Source of the DNA: Anaerolineaceae bacterium
GTDB lineage: Bacteria > Chloroflexota > Anaerolineae > Anaerolineales > UBA11657
Length of the DNA stretch: 64,000 nt
Assembly: GCA_003569365.1 (NCBI GenBank)
Contig: BGOS01000016.1
Span: 62,001-126,000 of the forward strand
Reading direction: 5' to 3'
The notes beneath the pieces were generated by a model, which was given only the letters and a program-made list of their open reading frames with translations, searched no databases and had not been told where the DNA came from. The position numbers and the translations under genes are program-made. Shown in pieces: positions 42,712 to 50,883 of the stretch. The number at the start of each line of letters is the position of its first letter. The stretch's first letter is position 1.

Positions 42712-43587
42712 ATGCCAGCCACTCCGCAAGCGCAAACCGGTTCAGTGCCAACGATAGTCATCCTTGGGCATCCGGTGCATCACAGCGTTTCGCCCGCAAT
42801 GCAGGGCGCTGCATTTGCTGCGCTGGGTTTGCCGCACCGGGTGGTGGCGGTGGATGTGCCACCCGCAGAACTGCCTGCGGCAATTGCGCGCTTTCGCAGC
42901 GGCGAGTGGGCGGGCGGCAACGTGACCATTCCGCACAAGCGCGCCGTGCTGGCGCTGCTCGATGAGGTGACGGACACCGCAGCACTGCTGGGTGCGGCCA
43001 ACACAATCATCAATCGCGACGGGCGGCTGGTGGGAGACAACACGGATGCAGCCGGCTTCAGTGCAGATTTGGACACCCATGCGGTTGATGTGCGGGGCGC
43101 GCCCGTGCTTGTGTTTGGCACCGGCGGCTCTGCGCGCGCGGTGGCCTATGCTTTGCTGCAGCGCGGGGCGGCCGAGGTGCGTTTGCTGGGCCGCAACATT
43201 CCGCAGGGCGCACAGCTTGCGCGCGAACTGCATGCCGTCACCGGCGGGCGGCTGATAAATTTTGCGTGGACACCAACCGATGTGGGCGATGCATCCCACG
43301 GCTGCGTGCTTGTGGTGAACTGCACCCCGCTGGGCATGACTCCGGACATCCACACCACGCCCTGGTTCCAGGTTGTGCCGTTCAACAGCAAGCCCTTCGT
43401 TTACGACCTTGTATATAATCCAGCGCAGACGCTCTTGCTGCGGCAGGCGCTCTCGCACGGCCTGCGCGGTGCCACCGGGTTGGGCATGTTGGTGCAGCAG
43501 GGCGCACTTGCGTTCCAGCGCTGGACCGGCCGCGCAGCGCCAGTGAACATCATGCGTGCCGCAGCGGAAGCCAAACTTTATGCTTAG
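42712..43587 (+). CDS. aroE: Shikimate dehydrogenase
   Basis: A 291-residue NADPH-dependent enzyme that reduces 3-dehydroshikimate. VILGHPVHHSVSPAMQGAAF carries the substrate-binding Ser pair (SxS-type HSVSPAM). GGNVTIPHKRAVLALLDE has the catalytic Lys, and GAANTIINRDGRLVGDNTDA the Asn and the catalytic Asp. VLVFGTGGSARAVAYALLQR is the NADP motif. ATG 42712 is chosen because it gives the usual short N-terminus before the first strand. The last bases overlap the aroC start by eight. Confidence 0.95.
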   Translation: MPATPQAQTGSVPTIVILGHPVHHSVSPAMQGAAFAALGLPHRVVAVDVPPAELPAAIARFRSGEWAGGNVTIPHKRAVLALLDEVTDTAALLGAANTIINRDGRLVGDNTDAAGFSADLDTHAVDVRGAPVLVFGTGGSARAVAYALLQRGAAEVRLLGRNIPQGAQLARELHAVTGGRLINFAWTPTDVGDASHGCVLVVNCTPLGMTPDIHTTPWFQVVPFNSKPFVYDLVYNPAQTLLLRQALSHGLRGATGLGMLVQQGALAFQRWTGRAAPVNIMRAAAEAKLYA

Positions 43588-44752
43588 ATTTATCACCGCC
43601 GGAGAATCGCACGGGCCGAGCGTGCAGGTCATCATCGAAGGCCTGCCCGCGGGCTTGCCGCTCTCGGCTGCAGACATCAACCCGGACCTCGCGCGCCGCC
43701 AGTTGGGCTACGGCACTGGTGCGCGCATGAAGATTGAGCACGATGTTGTGCAAATTCTGGCGGGCGTGATGAACGGCAGCACAACTGGCGCACCGATTGC
43801 GCTCACGGTTGAAAATGTGGATCACGCCAAGTGGAAAGGCGTCGCCATCCCGGCGTTGACCACGCCGCGCCCCGGCCACGCCGACCTCGCCGCCGCCATC
43901 AAGTACGGCTACGACGATATGCGCTACAGCTTGGAGCGTGCCTCGGCGCGTGAGACAGCAGCGCGCGTGGCAGCCGCTGCTGTCTGCCGCAAATTCTTGC
44001 TGCAATTTGGGATTGAGATTGGCAGCTACGTAGTGGAGATTGGTGCGGTGGCGGCAGCAGTTGCGCACATGCCGGTGGCAGAACGCTGCCGGCTGGCAGA
44101 GACCTCCGATGTGCGCTGCCCGGATGCGGCGGCATCCGAGCGAATGCGTGTGCACATCCGCGAAGTAATGCTGGCCAAGGACACGCTGGGTGGAATCTTT
44201 GAAGTGGCGGCCATGGGTGTGCCGCCCGGCCTCGGCTCGCACGTGCAATGGGATCGCAAGCTGGATGGCCGGCTGGCGCAAGCCATGCTCAGCATCCATG
44301 CCATCAAGGGCGTGGAGGTTGGCCCCGCATTTGAAAACGCGCGCCTGCCCGGCACGCAGGTGCATGATGAGTTGTTTCGTGATGGCGAGCGCATCGTGCG
44401 GCGCACCAACCGCGCGGGTGGCACTGAGGGCGGCATCACCACCGGCGAGGCCTTGCTGGTGCGCGCTGCTATGAAGCCCATCAGCACTACGCTTAACCCG
44501 CTTATGACGGTGGATCTGGCGACGGGCATCAGCGGCCCAACAACGTATGAACGCAGTGACTTTTGCGCGGTGCCGCGCGCGGCTGTGATTGGCGAAGCGA
44601 TGGTGGCGCTGGTGGTGGCCGAAGCGCTGCTGGAAAAGTTGGGCGGCGACTCGCTGGCAGAAATGCGCCCGCGTTTTGCGGCCCTGCGCGCCGCAGCGCT
44701 GCCGGATCTGGCGATGGCAAACTCGCCCATTACCTTCTGGCCGGCTGATTGA
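43580..44752 (+). CDS. aroC: Chorismate synthase
   Basis: A 390-residue FMN-dependent enzyme that eliminates phosphate from EPSP to make chorismate, the last common step. The N-terminus LRFITAGESHGPSVQVIIEG carries the GESHG signature, RRQLGYGTGARMKIEHD follows, and RPGHADLAAAIKYGYDDMRY and ERASARETAARVAAAAVC are the second and third conserved blocks. GGTEGGITTGEALLVRAAMK and RSDFCAVPRAAVIGEAMVA close the active site. ATG 43580 overlaps aroE by eight bases. It is the last gene of the aromatic operon; tRNA-Gln follows. Confidence 0.96.
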   Translation: MLRFITAGESHGPSVQVIIEGLPAGLPLSAADINPDLARRQLGYGTGARMKIEHDVVQILAGVMNGSTTGAPIALTVENVDHAKWKGVAIPALTTPRPGHADLAAAIKYGYDDMRYSLERASARETAARVAAAAVCRKFLLQFGIEIGSYVVEIGAVAAAVAHMPVAERCRLAETSDVRCPDAAASERMRVHIREVMLAKDTLGGIFEVAAMGVPPGLGSHVQWDRKLDGRLAQAMLSIHAIKGVEVGPAFENARLPGTQVHDELFRDGERIVRRTNRAGGTEGGITTGEALLVRAAMKPISTTLNPLMTVDLATGISGPTTYERSDFCAVPRAAVIGEAMVALVVAEALLEKLGGDSLAEMRPRFAALRAAALPDLAMANSPITFWPAD

Positions 44753-44778
44753 GGCACATGCTACAATGCGCAGCACTG

Positions 44779-44850
44779 TGGGCCATGGTGCAATTGGCAG
44801 CACAGCGGACTTTGGATCCGTCGATCCTGGTTCGAGTCCAGGTGGCCCAG
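44779..44850 (+). tRNA. tRNA-Gln (anticodon TTG)
   Basis: A full cloverleaf is visible: acceptor TGGGCCA pairs with TGGCCCA, the anticodon stem GCGGA/TCCGT encloses CTTTGGA (anticodon TTG), and the T arm contains GGTTCGAGTCC. The discriminator is G, as usual for tRNA-Gln. CCA is not encoded. A TACAAT at 44762-44767 is a possible -10 element, and a terminator follows 11 bases downstream. Confidence 0.95.
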
Positions 44851-44861
44851 TAAAGATGATC

Positions 44862-44908
44862 AAGGGCGGAAAGCAGGCGGCAGTTGGCCCATTGCTTCCG
44901 CCCTTTTT
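44862..44908 (+). terminator. Intrinsic terminator after tRNA-Gln
   Basis: AAGGGCGGAA (44862-44871) pairs with TTCCGCCCTT (44896-44905), followed by a T-tract ending at 44908. The 24-base loop is long, but inner pairing (GC/GC) shortens it. It ends the tRNA-Gln transcript, and perhaps the aromatic operon, before glmU. Confidence 0.75.
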
Positions 44909-44921
44909 CATTAGCCCACTT

Positions 44922-44927
44922 TATAAT
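44922..44927 (+). promoter_or_regulatory. -10 element of glmU
   Basis: TATAAT lies 14 bases before the glmU ATG (44942). The predicted transcript start, near 44934, leaves a 5' untranslated region of only about eight bases. No Shine-Dalgarno sequence is visible there. The -35 region is poor. Confidence 0.5.
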
Positions 44928-44941
44928 CCAGCTTGCATAGC

Positions 44942-46315
44942 ATGAAAATAGCAGCAGTAATTCTTGCCGCCGGGCAGGGCACGCGCATGAAGTCCGCGTT
45001 GCCCAAAGTGCTGCAGCAGCTGGGTGGCCGCCCTCTGGTGCAATACGCTGCAGAGTTGGCGCAGGCGATTGGCGTGGCTGCGCCCACCTTTGTGGTTGGG
45101 CATGGCATGGATGCAGTGCAGGCGGCGGTGGGCAGTGCTGCGCAGTTTGTGGTGCAAGCCGAGCAGCTGGGCACCGGCCATGCCGCGCTGCAGGCGGCTG
45201 CGCTGCTGCGCGCCAGTGCGGAGCTTGTGCTGATCTGGTATGCAGACATGCCGCTGCTGCGCCCGGAGACACTGCACGCAGTGGTGGCAGCGCAGCAAGC
45301 CAACCGCGGGCCGCTCACCATTCTCACCGCCACCGCCGATGATGCGCGCGGCTTTGGCCGCGTACTGCGCGACCCAAAGCGCCGGGTGCGCGCGGTAGTG
45401 GAGGAAGCGCACGCAACACGCCGGCAGCTGGCCATGCGCGAGCTGAACGCCGGTGTGTATTGCGCCCGCGCGGACTGGTTGTGGAAAGAGCTGGTGCGCC
45501 TGCCGGCATCGCCCAAAGGCGAGTACTACCTGACTGACCTTGTGGGTGTGGCCGTGGCGCAGCGGCGCAATGTGGCAAGTGTGCAGCTAAGTGCAACTGC
45601 CGAACTGATTGGCATTAATACCCGTGAGCATCTGGCTGAGGCGGAAACTGCGCTGCGCCTGCGCATCAACCAGCACTGGATGGCGGCAGGCGTGCACCTC
45701 TTGGATCCGGCCAGCACATACATTGAGCCGGGCGTGCAGCTCGCTCCGGATTGCGTCATCCTGCCGAATACGCATCTGAGCGGCACAACCAGTGTGGGTG
45801 CGCACAGCACCATCGGCCCCAACAGCATTGTGCGTGACAGCGTCGTGGGTGCCAACTGCCGCATTGAATGCTCTGTGATTGAGTCCGCGGTGGTGGAAGA
45901 AGACGTGCGCATCGGGCCTTTTGCGCATCTGCGCCCGGGCGCACATCTGGCGCGCGGCGTGCACATGGGCAATTTTGGCGAGGTCAAGAACTCCTATCTT
46001 GGCCCGGAAGTAAAGATGGGCCACTTCAGCTACATTGGCGATGCGCAGATTGGTGCGCGCACCAACATTGGCGCCGGCACGATTACATGCAACTTTGGCA
46101 TGGATCAGAAGAAGCACCGCACGGTGGTGGGTGACGATGCCTACATTGGCAGTGACACACTGCTCGTGGCGCCGGTAACGATTGGCGAACGCGGGCGCAC
46201 GGGCGCGGGCTCTGTGGTGACGCACGATGTTCCGGCGGATGCGCTGGCTGTGGGCGTGCCGGCGCGGGTGATCAAGCGCACGCCGCCAGAAGCAAAGCCG
46301 GCGGGAGGCAGTTAA
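44942..46315 (+). CDS. glmU: Bifunctional UDP-N-acetylglucosamine pyrophosphorylase / glucosamine-1-phosphate acetyltransferase
   Basis: A 457-residue bifunctional enzyme that makes UDP-GlcNAc for peptidoglycan and surface sugars. The N-terminal uridylyltransferase has LAAGQGTRMKSALPKVL, then GTGHAALQA and YADMPLL. The C-terminal left-handed beta-helix shows hexapeptide repeats from about residue 255. FAHLRPGAHLARGVHMGNFG and EVKNSYLGPEVKMGHFSYIG carry the acetyltransferase catalytic residues, and GAGTITCNFG the acetyl-CoA contact. ATG 44942 lies close behind a TATAAT element. The next gene is a pyrimidine enzyme. Confidence 0.96.
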   Translation: MKIAAVILAAGQGTRMKSALPKVLQQLGGRPLVQYAAELAQAIGVAAPTFVVGHGMDAVQAAVGSAAQFVVQAEQLGTGHAALQAAALLRASAELVLIWYADMPLLRPETLHAVVAAQQANRGPLTILTATADDARGFGRVLRDPKRRVRAVVEEAHATRRQLAMRELNAGVYCARADWLWKELVRLPASPKGEYYLTDLVGVAVAQRRNVASVQLSATAELIGINTREHLAEAETALRLRINQHWMAAGVHLLDPASTYIEPGVQLAPDCVILPNTHLSGTTSVGAHSTIGPNSIVRDSVVGANCRIECSVIESAVVEEDVRIGPFAHLRPGAHLARGVHMGNFGEVKNSYLGPEVKMGHFSYIGDAQIGARTNIGAGTITCNFGMDQKKHRTVVGDDAYIGSDTLLVAPVTIGERGRTGAGSVVTHDVPADALAVGVPARVIKRTPPEAKPAGGS

Positions 46316-46316
46316 T

Positions 46317-46367
46317 ATGAATGTCATTTTTGACGGTCGGGAACTTGCTTGCAGGGTGGCCGCATGA
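46317..46367 (+). CDS. 16-codon mini reading frame coupled to cdd
   Basis: The frame reads MNVIFDGRELACRVAA and stops at TGA, overlapping the cdd ATG as ATGA. A good GGGAGG ribosome binding site lies about ten bases before its ATG, so it is probably translated. The peptide resembles the first residues of FolD (pattern M..I.DG..LA..V), suggesting a relic of a deleted folD, or a coupling minigene for cdd. The similarity is short and not decisive. Confidence 0.4.
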   Translation: MNVIFDGRELACRVAA

Positions 46368-46786
46368 CCGCAGTTGCGGCTGCAGTGCCAACCGCCGACC
46401 AGCAGGCGGAGCTGGTGCAGCGCGCCGTGGCAGCAATGGACTGGGCGTATGCGCCGTACTCAAAATTCCCGGTGGGCGCTGCTTTGCTGGCCGCGTCCGG
46501 CCGCATCTATGACGGCGTGAATGTTGAGAACGCTGCCTATCCTGCTGGTGTATGCGCCGAGCGCACCGCGGTCTTCAAAGCTGTGTCGGAAGGCGAGCGT
46601 GAGTTTGTGGCCGTTGCCGTGGCTACGCGCGGCGCCGGAGCACCGTGCGGCGTTTGCCGGCAGGTGCTGGCAGAGTTTGGCTACAACATGGCCGTCATCC
46701 TTGCTGATAAGGATGGCAGCGTGCGCCTTGTGACCACGCTGGCAGCACTGCTGCCCGAAGCGTTTCTCCCGCAGCATCTGGTCTAG
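46364..46786 (+). CDS. cdd: Cytidine deaminase
   Basis: A 140-residue zinc enzyme of the tetrameric type that deaminates cytidine and deoxycytidine in pyrimidine salvage. AYAPYSKFPVGAALLAASGR is the substrate-binding block. VCAERTAVFKAV holds the zinc Cys and the catalytic Glu (CAE), and APCGVCRQVLAEF the two further zinc cysteines. The start ATG 46364 is preceded by AGGGTGG and overlaps the mini frame upstream. A TTG five codons upstream is possible but less likely. Confidence 0.95.
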   Translation: MTAVAAAVPTADQQAELVQRAVAAMDWAYAPYSKFPVGAALLAASGRIYDGVNVENAAYPAGVCAERTAVFKAVSEGEREFVAVAVATRGAGAPCGVCRQVLAEFGYNMAVILADKDGSVRLVTTLAALLPEAFLPQHLV

Positions 46787-46925
46787 CGCAGGTACTGCGC
46801 ACGCGCCCCGCTAGCTGCCCGGTTGTGTGCGCGGTGCTGGCTTCAACGGGCGGGCAGCCTCGGCACAAAAACTGCTGCCGATGCACTTCAGCAGCGCAAG
46901 TAATCCCGTTCAAATTGTTCGCGTT

Positions 46926-46933
46926 GGTATAAT
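46926..46933 (+). promoter_or_regulatory. Extended -10 promoter of recO
   Basis: TGGTATAAT is a perfect extended -10 element; the TATAAT is at 46928-46933. The recO ATG is at 46940, where transcription itself would be expected to start, so the mRNA may be leaderless. No -35 match is needed for an extended -10. Confidence 0.6.
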
Positions 46934-46939
46934 CGCTGC

Positions 46940-47707
46940 ATGTTGCGCGCGCGCACAATTAAGACGGAAGCGATTGTGCTGCGCCAGCAGGAATTTGGCG
47001 AGGCAGACCGCCTGCTGACGCTCGTCACGCCCATGCTTGGGAAGCTGCGTGTGCTTGCCAAGGGCGTGCGCCGTGCCACCAGCCGCAAAGCCGGCCATGT
47101 GGAGTTGTTTGTGCGCTCAGAGATGCTGCTGTCCAAGGGGCGCGATATGCATCTGGTAACGCAGGCGGACACCATTGCAGCGCATCGCCCGGTGCGCGAG
47201 AATTTGGAGCGCAGCAGTTACGCCACCTACTTTGCTGAATTGCTGGATCGCTTTACGCCCGAGGAAGAAGCCGGCCCGGCACTGTACCAGTTATTTTCGT
47301 CCGCGCTTGGCTGGCTTTCTGAATCGGCGCAGCCCGAGCTCACTGCACGCTTTTTTGAGACCCAGCTGCTGGGGCTGGCCGGTTACCAGCCGGAGCTGCG
47401 CCGCTGTGTTGTCCGCGGCTGCGCGATCACGGCGCGGGCGCAGTATTTTGATCCGCTGGCCGGCGGCGTGGCCTGCCCGCCGTGCGGCAGCGGGCGCGCC
47501 GGCGCGCTCGCCATAAGCCTTGGCGCACTCAAGGTGCTGCGCCTGATGGAAAGTTGCCCGCACTCGCGGCTGATGGAGTTGCGCGTGAGCCCCGGCGTGG
47601 CGCGTGAGTTGGAGCTTTTGCTTTTGCGCTACATCACGGTCGCGTTGGAGCGCAGCTTAAAGTCGGTGGACTTTCTAAACCACGTGCGGCGCACTGCAAG
47701 TGCGTAA
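46940..47707 (+). CDS. recO: DNA repair protein RecO
   Basis: A 255-residue recombination mediator that works with RecR to load RecA on single-stranded [23 protein letters not shown] is the N-terminal OB-fold start, then [28 protein letters not shown]-type helices ([19 protein letters not shown]) follow. A C4 zinc site reads [19 protein letters not shown], and later ACPPCGSG. It ends with [14 protein letters not shown] helices. The ATG lies directly at the expected transcription start of an extended -10 promoter. Confidence 0.94.
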   Translation: MLRARTIKTEAIVLRQQEFGEADRLLTLVTPMLGKLRVLAKGVRRATSRKAGHVELFVRSEMLLSKGRDMHLVTQADTIAAHRPVRENLERSSYATYFAELLDRFTPEEEAGPALYQLFSSALGWLSESAQPELTARFFETQLLGLAGYQPELRRCVVRGCAITARAQYFDPLAGGVACPPCGSGRAGALAISLGALKVLRLMESCPHSRLMELRVSPGVARELELLLLRYITVALERSLKSVDFLNHVRRTASA

Positions 47708-47712
47708 GCAGC

Positions 47713-47728
47713 GGGCAGCCGGCTGCCC
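47713..47728 (+). repeat. Palindrome between recO and glyQS
   Basis: GGGCAGCCGGCTGCCC is a perfect 16-base palindrome just after recO. As RNA it could form a six- or seven-pair hairpin. There is no T-tract, so it is at most a weak terminator. No glycine T-box specifier or T-box sequence was recognised before glyQS. Confidence 0.35.
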
Positions 47729-47793
47729 AGGGGCAGCAGTTTGCAACGCGCCCGAACCGTTGCTGTGTGCAACGATTAGTTCCGAGCTTAAAC

Positions 47794-49569
47794 ATGCCGG
47801 CTAGCCTGACTTTTCAAGAAGTGGTGATGGCGCTCGACAGCTTCTGGGCGCAGCACGGCTGCCTCATTTGGCAGCCCTACAACCATCAGGTGGGTGCCGG
47901 CACAATGAACCCCGCGACGGCGCTGCGCGTGCTCGGCCCCGAGCCGTGGAACGTTGCGTATGTGGAGCCGTCCATCCGGCCCGATGACGGGCGCTATGGC
48001 GAGAATCCCAACCGCCTGCAGCAGCACTTTCAATATCAAGTGATCCTCAAGCCGGACCCCGGCAATCCGCAAGAACTGTATTTGGAATCGCTGAAGGCGC
48101 TGGGCCTTAATCTGGCCGCGCATGATGTGCGTTTTGTGGAGGACAACTGGGAGTCGCCCGCGCTGGGCGCCTGGGGCCTGGGCTGGGAGGTGTGGCTTGA
48201 CGGGCAGGAGATCACGCAGTTCACATACTTTCAGCAGGCGGGCGGGCTGGTGCTCGATCCGGTTTCGGTGGAGATCACTTACGGCTTGGAGCGCATTCTG
48301 ATTGCGCTGCAGCGCGTGCGTGGTTTTCGCGATATTCGCTGGAGTGCCGCACTCACATACGCGGATGTAAACCTGCAGTCTGAGCAGGAGTACAGCAAGT
48401 ACTACTTTGAAGTGGCGGATGTTGAACGCTTGCGTACGCAGTTTGATTCTTATGAAAGCGAGGCGCGGGCGGTGCTGGCTGCCGGGCTTGTGCTGCCGGC
48501 TTATGACAATGTGCTGCGCTGTTCGCATGCGTTCAATGTGCTGGATACGCGCGGGGCAGTGGGCGTCACCGAGCGCGCGCAGTTTTTTAAGCGCATGCGC
48601 AACCTGACGCGGCAGGTGGCCGAAGCTTGGCGCGCGCAGCGCGCGGAGCTGGGCCATCCATTGCTGGCGGATGCTGCCGAACCGGCAGCCGGGCCGGCAG
48701 TGCAGCTGCCGCTTGCAAAAGCGCCGGCCACCTTTTTGCTTGAGATTGGCACGGAGGAGTTGCCCGCTGCGGATGTGGACGGCGCCATTGCGCAGCTGCA
48801 ATTGCTGCTGCCGCAAATGCTGCTGGCTGAACGGCTGGCGCATGGCGAGATTGTTGTGAATGGCACGCCGCGCCGCTTGGCGGTGAGCATTGCCGGGTTG
48901 CCGGCGCTGCAGCCGGATGCGGAGACGGTGGCGCGCGGGCCGGCGGTGAGCAATGCATTTGATGCTGCGGGGCAGCCCACCAAGGCTGCGCAGGGTTTTG
49001 CGCGCGGCAAGGGCGTGGATGTTAGTGCGCTGCAGCGGCGCAGCATGGACGGCGGCGAATACGTGGTGGCTTTGGTGCGCGCCACTGGGCAGCCGCTGGC
49101 CGCGGTGCTGGCGGAACTGGCGCCGCGCATCATTGCAGCGCTTGAATTTAAGAAGAGCATGCGCTGGCGGCCGGGCCGCGATGCGCCGGGGTTCTCGCGG
49201 CCGGTGCGCTGGATCACGGCGATGATTGATGCGCAGGCGCTGCCCTTTGCGTGGGGCGGGTTGCAAGCCGGCAGTGCTTCGCGCGCGCTGCGCTCGGATG
49301 CGGCGCCGGGCGGTACTGTGATTGAGATTGGCGCGGCCGGTAGTTACAGCCAGAGTTTGCTGGCGCACGGAATTGTGCTCGAGCATGAAACGCGCGCCCG
49401 CATAATCATGGAGCAGGCGCAGCAGTTGGCGGCGCAGGTGGATGGCACGATTGCGGCGGATGCTGCGCTGCTGGCCGAGGTTGCCAATCTGGTGGAGTGC
49501 CCAACCGCATTTTTGGGGCGTTTGAAGAAGCGTTTCTGGATCTGCCGCAAGAGGTGCTGGTGTCGGTGA
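47794..49569 (+). CDS. glyQS: Glycyl-tRNA synthetase, fused alpha and beta chains (first reading frame)
   Basis: The frame from ATG 47794 encodes the whole alpha chain and the first part of the beta chain of the heterotetrameric-type glycyl-tRNA synthetase. [20 protein letters not shown] is the normal GlyQ start. The alpha active-site blocks are [40 protein letters not shown] and [12 protein letters not shown]. After a Pro/Ala linker at about residues 295-312, the beta chain begins [18 protein letters not shown]. At CCA ACC GCA TTT TTG GGG (49501-49518) the family continues in the -1 frame, while this frame ends at a chance stop (49569). Alpha-beta fusion is known in chlamydiae and plants. 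The intact product would be about 999 residues. Confidence 0.88.
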   Translation: MPASLTFQEVVMALDSFWAQHGCLIWQPYNHQVGAGTMNPATALRVLGPEPWNVAYVEPSIRPDDGRYGENPNRLQQHFQYQVILKPDPGNPQELYLESLKALGLNLAAHDVRFVEDNWESPALGAWGLGWEVWLDGQEITQFTYFQQAGGLVLDPVSVEITYGLERILIALQRVRGFRDIRWSAALTYADVNLQSEQEYSKYYFEVADVERLRTQFDSYESEARAVLAAGLVLPAYDNVLRCSHAFNVLDTRGAVGVTERAQFFKRMRNLTRQVAEAWRAQRAELGHPLLADAAEPAAGPAVQLPLAKAPATFLLEIGTEELPAADVDGAIAQLQLLLPQMLLAERLAHGEIVVNGTPRRLAVSIAGLPALQPDAETVARGPAVSNAFDAAGQPTKAAQGFARGKGVDVSALQRRSMDGGEYVVALVRATGQPLAAVLAELAPRIIAALEFKKSMRWRPGRDAPGFSRPVRWITAMIDAQALPFAWGGLQAGSASRALRSDAAPGGTVIEIGAAGSYSQSLLAHGIVLEHETRARIIMEQAQQLAAQVDGTIAADAALLAEVANLVECPTAFLGRLKKRFWICRKRCWCR

Positions 49570-50792
49570 TGAAGCAGCATCAGCGCTACTTTCCCGTTTG
49601 GCGGGCAGGCCGGTTGCTGCCGTTTTTTGTGGGCGTGCGCAATGGCGCTGCTGTAAATCTGGCGCAGGTGGTGGAGGGCAACGAGCATGTCATTCGGGCG
49701 CGCTTTGCCGACGCCAGTTATTTTGTTCGCGACGACCTGCGCCATGACCTTGCAAGTTTTCGCAGCCGGCTTGCGCGCCTCACGTTTCATGAGCAGCTGG
49801 GTTCAATGCTGGACAAGAGCACGCGCGTGGAACAAATTGTTGAGCGCCTGGCGCCGGCGCTGCAGCTTGCCACTGGCGAGCTGCCGGTTGCAATGCGGGC
49901 TGCCCATCTCTGCAAGGCGGACCTGGCCAGCCGCATGGTGGTGGAGATGACGGCGCTGCAAGGTGTGATGGGGCGCGAGTATGCCTTGCGTGCGGGCGAG
50001 CCGGTTGCGGTGGCGCAAGCGATTGAGCAGCACTACTGGCCGCAAGCTGCCGGCGACCGGCTGCCCGAATCCGCTGCGGCAGCGGCCGTGGCGCTTGCGG
50101 ACCGGCTGGATACGCTGTGTGGACTCTTTGCGCTGGGTTTGGTGCCCACTGGTTCGGCAGACCCGTTTGGCTTGCGGCGCGCAGCGCTTGGTGTGGTGCA
50201 AATTTTGCTGGGGCGTGCGCAGGCGCTGGATCTGCGCAGTGCGCTGGCAGTTTGTGCCGCGTGCCAGCCGCTGGCTGTGGGCGCTGCAGCGCAACAGGAT
50301 GCGCTGGCTTTCATTGCCGGCCGGTTGCGCGGTGTGCTGCTGGAAGCCGGTCACCGGCATGATGTGGTGGAGGCCGTGCTGGCAGCGCAAGGGCATGATC
50401 CGCATGCTGCGCAGCAGGCGGCCGGGCAGCTTTCCGCATGGCTGGCGCGCACGGAGTGGGCAGCGCTGCTGGAAGCGTTTGCGCGATGCGCGCGCATGAC
50501 GCGAGAACTGGCCGGTACAATGCCAGTACTGCCCGCTGCCCTGCAGCATCCAGCCGAGCAGGATTTGTGGCGCGGCTTGCAGGCTGCTGAAGCCGCGTGT
50601 GCGCAGCACCGCACGGTGGACGGGCTGCTGCGCGCATTTCAGCCGCTGGCTCCGTTGGTTGTAAAATTTTTTGAGGATGTGCTTGTGATGGACGAAGACG
50701 CGGCGGTGCGCAGCAACCGGCTGGGGATGCTGCAACGGGTGGCAGCACTGGGCGCAGGCATTGCAGATCTTTCAAAGCTGGAGGGCTTTTAG
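49497..50792 (+). CDS. glyS: Glycyl-tRNA synthetase beta chain, remainder in the -1 frame
   Basis: This frame carries on exactly where the preceding one leaves the family: after FLG it reads [20 protein letters not shown] and HQRYFPVW, then FFVGVRNG and [12 protein letters not shown]. The HD-domain region follows ([25 protein letters not shown] and [20 protein letters not shown]). The C-terminal anticodon-binding part ends [20 protein letters not shown] then [20 protein letters not shown]. The part before codon 49518 is not native. A -1 shift on GGG-G, or one missing G in the GGGG run at 49515-49518, joins the two. It is probably not an independent protein. Confidence 0.85.
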   Translation: MPNRIFGAFEEAFLDLPQEVLVSVMKQHQRYFPVWRAGRLLPFFVGVRNGAAVNLAQVVEGNEHVIRARFADASYFVRDDLRHDLASFRSRLARLTFHEQLGSMLDKSTRVEQIVERLAPALQLATGELPVAMRAAHLCKADLASRMVVEMTALQGVMGREYALRAGEPVAVAQAIEQHYWPQAAGDRLPESAAAAAVALADRLDTLCGLFALGLVPTGSADPFGLRRAALGVVQILLGRAQALDLRSALAVCAACQPLAVGAAAQQDALAFIAGRLRGVLLEAGHRHDVVEAVLAAQGHDPHAAQQAAGQLSAWLARTEWAALLEAFARCARMTRELAGTMPVLPAALQHPAEQDLWRGLQAAEAACAQHRTVDGLLRAFQPLAPLVVKFFEDVLVMDEDAAVRSNRLGMLQRVAALGAGIADLSKLEGF

Positions 50793-50883
50793 TGGCGGGC
50801 AGCGGCACTCCAAGGCTATCTGCAGGATTGGTTGTGCGCATGATTGTTGAATTCGCGTTCGGCATCAGCGCTGCGCCAAACTA

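Noticed and set aside
43550..44911. A 453-codon minus-strand frame opposite aroC and the tRNA-Gln
   Set aside because: It spans a real tRNA gene and an unmistakable chorismate synthase and has no domain of its own.
47708..47793. A glycine T-box riboswitch upstream of glyQS
   Set aside because: The region is too short and the conserved T-box sequence is not present; only a palindrome is seen.
47788..49386. A 532-codon minus-strand frame opposite glyQS
   Set aside because: It is a codon-position mirror of a conserved synthetase, with composition typical of antisense shadows and no motif.
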